Positions 6,214-11,278 of a stretch of DNA of 11,278 bases are shown piece after piece (position 1 is the stretch's first letter; each line of letters begins with the position of its first letter). Position numbers and translations under genes: made by a program. The stretch covers positions 1 through 11,278 of the forward strand of contig CBDURC010000093.1 in assembly GCA_965369635.1 (NCBI GenBank), in the 5' to 3' direction. This DNA is from UBA3071 sp965369635 (lineage in GTDB: Bacteria > Chloroflexota > Anaerolineae > UBA3071). Below the pieces are notes generated by a model, which did no database searches, was not told the origin of the DNA, and saw nothing but the letters and a program-made list of their open reading frames with translations.

Positions 6214-9200
6214 GCCAGCGGCAGAGTGCGGCATTGGACGGGGTGGCGCTGGTCACGCTGGCAGCGGCGACGTTGCTCATCTTCTGGGCGATCGTGGGCA
6301 CCAACCTCGTGCTTGCCGGTGTGGATGCCCTCACCTACTTCACCCCTTACCGCGACTACGCCAACGCTGCTCTGCGCCAGGGGCGGCTGCCGCTCTGGAA
6401 CCCCTACCTCTTCCTGGGTGTGCCTTTCCTGGCCAACATGCAGGCTGCGGTGCTGTATCCTCTCAACTGGCTTTTCGTGACCCTGTGGGCGCCGAAGGCA
6501 CTGGCCTGGTCGGCCGCGCTGCACATCTGGCTGGCGGCGGTCTTCACCTATGGCTATGCTCGGCGACGCGTTGGTCTGAGCCATGCCGCCGCCTGGATCG
6601 CTGCCGCAGCTTTCGCTTTCAGCGGTTTCCTGGGTGGGCAGGTGGAGCACGTCAACCAACTCAGCGTGGGGGCGTGGCTGCCGATGCTGCTGTGGCTCTT
6701 CGATGTTAGCGTTTCCGTGGGGGAGAGCGAAGCGGCCAGTGGGGCGCGCCGGGAAGGGCTGAGGGGCGTCAGGTGGTGGGCGGTGTTGCTGTTGGGGCTG
6801 GTGATCGCCTTGCAACTGCTGGCCGGGCATACCCAGGCAGCGTATATCACTCTGCTAGGGCTGGGTGTTTGCGGATTCTGGCCGCTGGCAGAAGAGGTGT
6901 GGCGGATCTGGCGCAGTGGGCAGGGGATGAGCGATCTGAGGCCACTGGGGCGAAAGGCAGGGTTGCGGTTGGCGGTGTACGGCGTGGCAGTGGTACTGGG
7001 GCTGGCCTTGGCGGCAGCGCAACTGCTGCCCACGCTTGAGCTTTCGGCCCTTTCAGTGCGTGCTGGCGGCCTGCCCTACCGCGAGGCAACCTCGTTTTCA
7101 CTGAAGCCTCGCATGCTGCTCTACACGCTGCTGCCGACCTACGGCGAGGACCTGGGACGAGCTTTCGGTACGGAGGGCTTCACCGAGTACATAGCCTATG
7201 TCGGTGTGCTGGGACTGGCGTTGGCGGTCTTCGGTGCATGGCGAGGGCAACCCGGGGGGGCTCGGCGACGCTTCACCGTTCTGCTCGTCGTTGGCTTCTT
7301 GTTGGCGCTGGGCATCTACAATCCGGGCTACTTCTTGCTCTACAAGCTGGTGCCCGGGTTTGATCTCTTTCGCGCGCCAGCCCGCTGGATGTGTCTCTAC
7401 ACCTTCGGCGTTGCCATCCTGGCCGGCCTCGGCGCTGAACGGCTGATCTCACCGAGCGTTTCCCGCTTCTCCTATCACCTGGGGCGCTTCGCGCGCCGTC
7501 CTGTTCGTGTTATCCTTGTCGGCTTGGCTATCCTGGCGCTTCTCTTCTGGCTGCGCAAGCCTGGCTGGATGACCTGGGCGGCCTGGGGTGGAACGGCGGC
7601 AATGGCTGCTGTCTTCCTGGCATTCGGACGTCGGAGCGGAGCCTTCCGGCGGGCGCTGTTGCTGCTGCTCCCGGTGGCCTTGTTGATCGAGCTGACGACG
7701 GCCAGTCGTGCTTTGCCGCATGCCTCACCCACTGCGCCGGAGGCGATCCGTTCGCTGCGGACAGCGCCAGCCCATCTGCTCAGCGACCCGGGCCTGCACC
7801 GCTTCCTCAGCCTCTCTGACATCACGTATGATCCCGGCGATCTGGCGGAGATGGAGCAACTGTTCGGCGATCAGCTTCCCTCGCAGGCGGTGTACGATCT
7901 GGTCGTGGCCAGCAAGCAGCAGGAGATTCTGGCCCCCAACCTGCCGCTGCTCCACCGAATCTTCGCCGTGGACGGCTACGGCGGCGGTGTGCTGCCACTG
8001 GATCGCTATGTGACGCTGCAACGCCTCTTCCTGGACGAGGCCGACATCTCACCCGATGGGCGGCTGCGCGAACAGCTCAGGGTCATCCCCCCGGTGCGGC
8101 TTCTGAACCTGCTCAACGTGAAGTACGTCATTACCGACAAGCTATTGGACGTCTGGCTGGATGATGTCTACTACGATCTGCAGCACCGCGCTGTGCTCGG
8201 CGCCGGAGGTGTGGTCGAATTGACACTGACGAAGATGCCTGCGTTCAGCGCCACTGCCCTGGGTGTCGTCTCACATCTGCAGGACGCTCGGGCACTGCCC
8301 GACGGCGAGGTGGTAGCGGAGATCGTGCTCAGCGACAGAGAGGGCCGCACGGAACGGCTGCTGCTGCGGGCAGGCATGCATACCTCCGAGGGGGTGTACG
8401 ATGAGGTGGTATCCCACGCCCGGACGCGGGTGGCTCACCCCTGGCCCGAGGATACGTCCGGGCAGGATTACCTGGCGGTGTTGGAGTTTGCTGCCCCGCT
8501 GATCCCGGAGAGAGTGACGGTGCGAGCGCTGCTCCCTGCTGGGGAGTTCGTCCTGCGGGGGCTCAGCCTGATGGATCAGCGCACAGGTTCGCACTGGGCG
8601 CTGACGGTTTCACCATCATCATCATCATCGTCATCAGAAGGACGCTTCTCCCGCGTGCACTCTGGTGACGTGAAGGTGTACGAGAATCTGGACTTGCTGT
8701 CGCGGGCCTACGTTGTGCACAGCGCTAGCGTCTTGCCCGACGATGAGACAGCACTGGCGGCGTTGGCCGATCCGGACTTCGACCCTGCACGAGAGGTGAT
8801 CCTGGCTGAAATGGAAGGGAGGGAACTAGTGTCGGAGAATGGAGAGGCGAGGAGCGAAGTGGAAGCCGCTGTCGTGCAGGCGTACGAACCCGAGCGGGTG
8901 GTGGTGAGCGCCACGTTGGCGGAACCTGGATATCTCGTCCTCAGCGATACCTACTATCCGGGCTGGAAAGCATGGCTGGATGGTGAACCCGTGCCCATCT
9001 TGCGCGCAAACCTGATCTTCCGAGCGGTGGCCTTGCCGGCGGGTGAACATATCGTCGAATTCCGTTTCGAGCCAGTATCGCTGCGCAGGGGTGTGATCAT
9101 TAGCCTGACAGCGCTGATGATTGCTTTGGCCGGGCTGGGCCTGTGTTGTGTGCGCCGCCTGCGTTGCGCCGCTGGACGTAATCGTCGACGTGGTGTATAA
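6210..9200 (+). CDS. YfhO-family large membrane protein (putative GT-C-type glycosyltransferase)
   Basis: Protein of 996 aa. The N-terminus carries a first helix (about 10-31) followed by the typical outer loop DALTYFTPYRDYANAALRQG and LPLWNPYLFLGVPFLANMQ, as in YfhO and related bacterial membrane proteins. Multiple helices run to about residue 500, then a large extracytoplasmic domain, then a closing YYPGWKAWLDGEP ... LPAGEHIVEFRFEP segment and a last helix (about 961-981). In Firmicutes YfhO is tied to glycosylation of cell-wall polymers; here only a general envelope-glycosylation role is inferred. The GTG at 6210 is supported by GGAGG six bases upstream and by the 4-bp overlap with the GT-C stop. 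Residues 801-809 form a Ser-rich tract from a trinucleotide microsatellite. The stop codon lies inside the -10 box of the next gene's promoter. Confidence 0.85.
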   Translation: MSQRQSAALDGVALVTLAAATLLIFWAIVGTNLVLAGVDALTYFTPYRDYANAALRQGRLPLWNPYLFLGVPFLANMQAAVLYPLNWLFVTLWAPKALAWSAALHIWLAAVFTYGYARRRVGLSHAAAWIAAAAFAFSGFLGGQVEHVNQLSVGAWLPMLLWLFDVSVSVGESEAASGARREGLRGVRWWAVLLLGLVIALQLLAGHTQAAYITLLGLGVCGFWPLAEEVWRIWRSGQGMSDLRPLGRKAGLRLAVYGVAVVLGLALAAAQLLPTLELSALSVRAGGLPYREATSFSLKPRMLLYTLLPTYGEDLGRAFGTEGFTEYIAYVGVLGLALAVFGAWRGQPGGARRRFTVLLVVGFLLALGIYNPGYFLLYKLVPGFDLFRAPARWMCLYTFGVAILAGLGAERLISPSVSRFSYHLGRFARRPVRVILVGLAILALLFWLRKPGWMTWAAWGGTAAMAAVFLAFGRRSGAFRRALLLLLPVALLIELTTASRALPHASPTAPEAIRSLRTAPAHLLSDPGLHRFLSLSDITYDPGDLAEMEQLFGDQLPSQAVYDLVVASKQQEILAPNLPLLHRIFAVDGYGGGVLPLDRYVTLQRLFLDEADISPDGRLREQLRVIPPVRLLNLLNVKYVITDKLLDVWLDDVYYDLQHRAVLGAGGVVELTLTKMPAFSATALGVVSHLQDARALPDGEVVAEIVLSDREGRTERLLLRAGMHTSEGVYDEVVSHARTRVAHPWPEDTSGQDYLAVLEFAAPLIPERVTVRALLPAGEFVLRGLSLMDQRTGSHWALTVSPSSSSSSSEGRFSRVHSGDVKVYENLDLLSRAYVVHSASVLPDDETALAALADPDFDPAREVILAEMEGRELVSENGEARSEVEAAVVQAYEPERVVVSATLAEPGYLVLSDTYYPGWKAWLDGEPVPILRANLIFRAVALPAGEHIVEFRFEPVSLRRGVIISLTALMIALAGLGLCCVRRLRCAAGRNRRRGV
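8610..8636. repeat. TCA trinucleotide microsatellite (poly-Ser)
   Basis: Codons TCA CCA TCA TCA TCA TCA TCG TCA TCA encode S-P-S7 in the extracytoplasmic part of the YfhO-like protein. Length changes by 3 bp would keep the frame. It probably forms a flexible linker. Confidence 0.8.
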
Positions 9201-9201
9201 T
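9173..9201 (+). promoter_or_regulatory. Promoter for the AmaP-like gene, overlapping the YfhO stop
   Basis: TATAAT (9196-9201, perfect -10) lies 17 bp after TGGACG (9173-9178), a fair -35 (4 of 6). The upstream gene's TAA (9198-9200) is inside the -10 box. The predicted start near 9208 leaves a leader of about 70 nt. Confidence 0.5.
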
Positions 9202-9277
9202 ATCCATTGGCTTCGTCTTGTCTTGGAAGTTGCCATCAGCCGTTGGCTAGCAGGTTCTCAACTATCGGAGGTGAAGT

Positions 9278-9838
9278 ATGAATGCTTTCAATCGTGTCGT
9301 TACCGTTCTGCTGCTGTTGGTGCTGCTCTTGGTCACCATTGCTGTGGCCATCTTTCCCCTGACGGCATTGGGCTGGATGGGACAGAGCGCTGGCGACTGG
9401 AGCGACTACCTGGAGTACTGGGAGACCAACGTCCGCTATCTGTATGTTGCCATTCGCGTAGCGATCATTGTCTTTGCGGTGCTGTTCTTTGGGGTCTTGC
9501 TGTTCCTGGAACTGCGGCGTCGCAGGATCAAGACGGTCCGAATCGTCACCGCTGAAGGTAGTGCGGCGACCGTTGTCACCGACTCTGTTTCTCAGAGGTT
9601 GACCTATCACGTTGACCGCTTGGCCGACGTCATCAGTGTGGTCCCGCACGTCTCAGGTCGTGGGAAGACTGTGCATGTGGGGCTGGACCTGGAAACCGGC
9701 CCTGAGATCGACGTGCCCATGAAGACAGACGAGGTGGTAGCTGTGGTGCGGGAGGTGGTTGAGGAACGGATGGGGCTGCAACTTGGCAAGGTCAGCATCC
9801 GCATCAAGCATGCGCCCTATCCGGAGGACGTCGCCTAG
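9278..9838 (+). CDS. amaP: AmaP-like membrane-anchored Asp23/YloU-domain protein
   Basis: Protein of 186 aa with two membrane helices (about 7-26 and 57-77) flanking a short outer loop, a basic stop-transfer (RRRR, 80-83), then a cytoplasmic Asp23-like domain (about 95-180: LADVISVVPHVSGRGKTVHV, then EVVEERMGLQLGKVSIRIKH). This is the layout of AmaP, which anchors Asp23 at the membrane in Gram-positives and is linked to envelope stress. Shine-Dalgarno GGAGGTGA lies about six bases before the ATG. No separate asp23 gene is visible beside it, so the partner is unknown. The symbol is given by domain layout only. Confidence 0.75.
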   Translation: MNAFNRVVTVLLLLVLLLVTIAVAIFPLTALGWMGQSAGDWSDYLEYWETNVRYLYVAIRVAIIVFAVLFFGVLLFLELRRRRIKTVRIVTAEGSAATVVTDSVSQRLTYHVDRLADVISVVPHVSGRGKTVHVGLDLETGPEIDVPMKTDEVVAVVREVVEERMGLQLGKVSIRIKHAPYPEDVA

Positions 9839-9850
9839 TCAGATAAGACA

Positions 9851-9909
9851 GTCGCTTGGTCGCGTAGTCGCTTGGTCAGGGTGGTCGTCTAGTCGCGTAG
9901 TCAGGACTA
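9851..9909. repeat. GTCGCNTN octamer tandem repeat between convergent genes
   Basis: Units GTCGCTTG, GTCGCGTA, GTCGCTTG, GTCAGGGTG, GTCGTCTA, GTCGCGTA, GTCAGGACTA run from just after the AmaP-like stop. It is another member of the short-repeat class that also occupies the GT-C gene. Confidence 0.8.
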
Positions 9910-9926
9910 ACCGGCCACGCGACTAG
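9889..9926. terminator. Hairpin between convergent genes
   Basis: CTAGTCGCGT (9889-9898) pairs perfectly with ACGCGACTAG (9917-9926) across an 18-nt loop that contains a small AGTC/GACT fold. It lies between the AmaP-like gene (ends 9838) and the convergent lipoprotein gene (ends 9932), so a bidirectional terminator is plausible. No clear U-tract is present. One arm is built from the octamer repeat. Confidence 0.5.
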
Positions 9927-9931
9927 CAAGA

Positions 9932-10504
9932 CTAATCGCGGCTGGCGATGATGATGGCCTCGCCTTCCAGAATCTCCAGGCGCTGCACTCTGATGCCCAG
10001 TTGGGCCTGGGCTAGGCCGCTATTTACCGTGCCCTCCAGGGATTCCAGGAAAGCTCGGGGGATAGGCACCCGCCCGATGCTGGCCTGATCTATGGACAGC
10101 CGGACTCGCTCATCCACTACCTGAGCCGTAGTCACGATAATGGCCTGTCCGCTCAGCGGCAGTTCCTTGCTGCTCAGTTCGCCGCTGACGTAGATCTTGC
10201 CACGAGTCAGCCAGATGCGGGACTCGGACAGAGGAAGGTTGGTCGCCGCGTTGAGCTTCAGGTTGATGTAGGATGTCAATTCCTGGTCGGTGAACTGGAG
10301 TCGGAACTGACCTTCGCCTTGGCTTTCCCAGGCTCCACGCAGTTTCTCTTCAAAACGCCGCGCTGCTTCCTCAGTAGTCTCAATGGGGCGGTCTGGCAGG
10401 GTGACCCCCGAGCTGGATAGCCAGCCGCAAGGGCTGCAGGCCAAGATGGTACACAGAAGTGCGAGGCTAATCACAGGCAGGCGAGGATGGAATCTCTTGT
10501 GCAT
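9932..10504 (-). CDS. Putative lipoprotein, unknown function
   Basis: Protein of 190 aa. It has a basic N-terminus (MHKRFHPR), a hydrophobic core and a lipobox TILAC giving Cys23, followed by SPCGW; it is therefore predicted to be lipid-anchored outside the membrane. The mature part has FTDQELTSYINLKL and alternating beta-strand segments ending in IPRAFLESLEGTVNSGLAQ and VQRLEILEGEAIIIASR. This pattern recalls YpmS/DUF2140- or LmeA-like putative lipid-binding proteins, but the match is from general resemblance only. Shine-Dalgarno AAGGGGAG lies about 10 nt before the ATG. A promoter is visible upstream, divergent from scpB. Confidence 0.75.
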   Translation of the reverse strand: MHKRFHPRLPVISLALLCTILACSPCGWLSSSGVTLPDRPIETTEEAARRFEEKLRGAWESQGEGQFRLQFTDQELTSYINLKLNAATNLPLSESRIWLTRGKIYVSGELSSKELPLSGQAIIVTTAQVVDERVRLSIDQASIGRVPIPRAFLESLEGTVNSGLAQAQLGIRVQRLEILEGEAIIIASRD

Positions 10505-10543
10505 TCGTCAGCGTCTCCCCTTGGAAGTTTGCCACTCGGGAGG

Positions 10544-10573
10544 ATTATAGCACATCTCTTCGTTCTGTGCCAA
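10544..10573 (-). promoter_or_regulatory. Promoter for the lipoprotein gene
   Basis: On the minus strand: -35 TTGGCA (10573-10568), 18-bp spacer, -10 TATAAT (10549-10544). The bases before the -10 (TGTGC) match those before the -10 of the leftward promoter at 1293. Predicted leader is about 30 nt. Confidence 0.6.
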
Positions 10574-10600
10574 GACAGCATCAGGAAGATGTTCCCTATG

Positions 10601-10622
10601 GCGGCGGGCTGAAGCCAGCCGC
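10601..10622. other. GC-rich imperfect hairpin upstream of scpB
   Basis: GCGGCGGGCT, GA and AGCCAGCCGC form an imperfect inverted repeat about 55 bp before the scpB start. It could be a leader hairpin or a dispersed palindromic repeat; no function can be assigned. No convincing promoter for scpB is visible in 10505-10677. Confidence 0.35.
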
Positions 10623-10677
10623 AAGCGCGTCTCTTGGCTGACCAACACATCGTGTCGCACGAAGGCATGCCACGGCG

Positions 10678-11238
10678 ATGACTGAACTGACATTGCACCC
10701 AGCAGACAATCTCGCTTCCTTGGTGGAAAGCCTCCTCTTCGTCGCTGATGGGCCGGTGACATTGGAGCAGTTGGGTCGCGCCCTGGAGCTGAAGGCATCC
10801 CTGATCGAGCGAGCGCTTGACGAATTGGCAAGCTGCTATGAAGGTCGTGGGCTGCGTTTGCAGTGGCAGGGCAAGCGGGTGCAGACAGTCACAGCGCCGG
10901 AGGCCGCTCCTTACATTGAACGATTCCTGGGGCTCCAGCTTTCAACCAAGCTGTCCACGCCGGCTTTGGAGACCTTGGCCATCGTCGCCTACCGCCAGCC
11001 TGCGACGCGAGCGCAGATCGAAGCAGTGCGCGGCGTCAACTGCGACAGCGTCCTGCGCACCCTACTGCACCGGGGACTCATTGAGCCTGTAGGACGGCTG
11101 GAGCAAGCGGGGCGACCTATCCTCTACGGCACCACCTTCGAGTTCCTGCAATACTTTGGCTTCAGCGACCTTTCGCAACTGCCGCCACTGCAAGAAGGGG
11201 GCCGGAGAGGGGAGCAGGCGGCAGAGGCCGAATGCTGA
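10678..11238 (+). CDS. scpB: Segregation and condensation protein B
   Basis: Protein of 186 aa, the usual ScpB length. It has two winged-helix regions (about 10-80 and 92-160). The second carries the family signature TPALETLAIVAYRQPATRAQIEAVRG, then LLHRGLIEPVGR, GRPILYGTTFEFLQYFG and LSQLPPL. ScpB binds the kleisin ScpA and the SMC ATPase to form the bacterial condensin used in chromosome segregation. scpA, often just upstream, is absent here; a divergent lipoprotein gene lies there instead. The ribosome site before ATG 10678 is weak (AAGG about 12 nt upstream). The end overlaps the next start by 7 bp. Confidence 0.95.
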   Translation: MTELTLHPADNLASLVESLLFVADGPVTLEQLGRALELKASLIERALDELASCYEGRGLRLQWQGKRVQTVTAPEAAPYIERFLGLQLSTKLSTPALETLAIVAYRQPATRAQIEAVRGVNCDSVLRTLLHRGLIEPVGRLEQAGRPILYGTTFEFLQYFGFSDLSQLPPLQEGGRRGEQAAEAEC

Positions 11239-11278
11239 TTCTGGTCACCGGCGGCAGCGGCTTCGTGGGATCGCACCT
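11232..11278 (+). CDS. NAD(P)-dependent epimerase/dehydratase-like, 5' end only
   Basis: Reading from ATG 11232 gives MLILVTGGSGFVGSHL before the window ends. TGGSGFVGSHL is the N-terminal Rossmann GXXGXXG motif of extended short-chain dehydrogenases (nucleotide-sugar epimerases and dehydratases). The ATG overlaps the scpB stop (ATGCTGA), so the two genes are probably co-translated. Substrate cannot be told from 15 residues. Confidence 0.8.
   Translation, partial: MLILVTGGSGFVGSH

Overview
This GC-rich window looks like part of the chromosome of an uncultured Chloroflexota bacterium (Anaerolineae-like). That is an inference from the gene set: an ANTAR response regulator, a DPM1-type GT2 followed by a GT-C enzyme and a YfhO-type protein, an AmaP-like protein, scpB, and short heptamer/octamer tandem repeats. 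No rRNA, tRNA, CRISPR array or transposase was seen, and no taxonomic marker gene is present.

Layout. (1) 231-821 (+) is a receiver-ANTAR antiterminator. It ends at a strong hairpin (871-896) shared with a convergent small one-helix membrane protein (935-1159, -). (2) 1160-1384 is a divergent control region. Two sigma70-type promoters have -35 boxes almost back to back in the palindrome AGGCAAGCATTTGCCT. The leftward promoter drives a leader holding a 98-bp structured element (perfect 15-bp terminal inverted repeats) that abuts the Shine-Dalgarno of the small gene. (3) 1385-2137 (+) is a polyprenyl-phosphate sugar synthase-like GT2. (4) 2205-4446 (+) is a KAP P-loop NTPase running into a formylglycine-generating-enzyme-like (C-type lectin fold) domain in a second frame. 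It is probably one fusion protein split by a frameshift. Its C-terminus looks like the variable region of a diversity-generating retroelement (DGR) target, but no reverse transcriptase or template repeat lies in the window. (5) 4498-9200 (+) holds a GT39-like GT-C glycosyltransferase and a YfhO-family membrane protein with a 4-base stop/start overlap. (6) 9278-9838 (+) is AmaP-like. It is convergent with a lipoprotein (9932-10504, -), with an octamer-repeat hairpin between them. (7) 10678-11238 (+) is scpB, overlapping the start of a nucleotide-sugar epimerase/dehydratase-like gene that runs off the window.

How the genes fit. GT2, GT-C and YfhO make a plausible envelope-glycosylation set: the GT2 would charge a polyprenyl phosphate with sugar, and the GT-C enzyme and perhaps the YfhO protein would work with lipid-linked sugar on the outer face of the membrane. 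The KAP-FGE unit interrupts this set and has short tandem repeats on both sides. Its architecture, a STAND-like NTPase plus a lectin-fold sensor with a hypervariable-looking tail, resembles putative DGR-diversified antigen sensors or conflict proteins of multicellular bacteria. It is the most interesting item here. The second theme is repeat invasion: four heptamer/octamer arrays sit inside the GT-C gene without breaking its frame.
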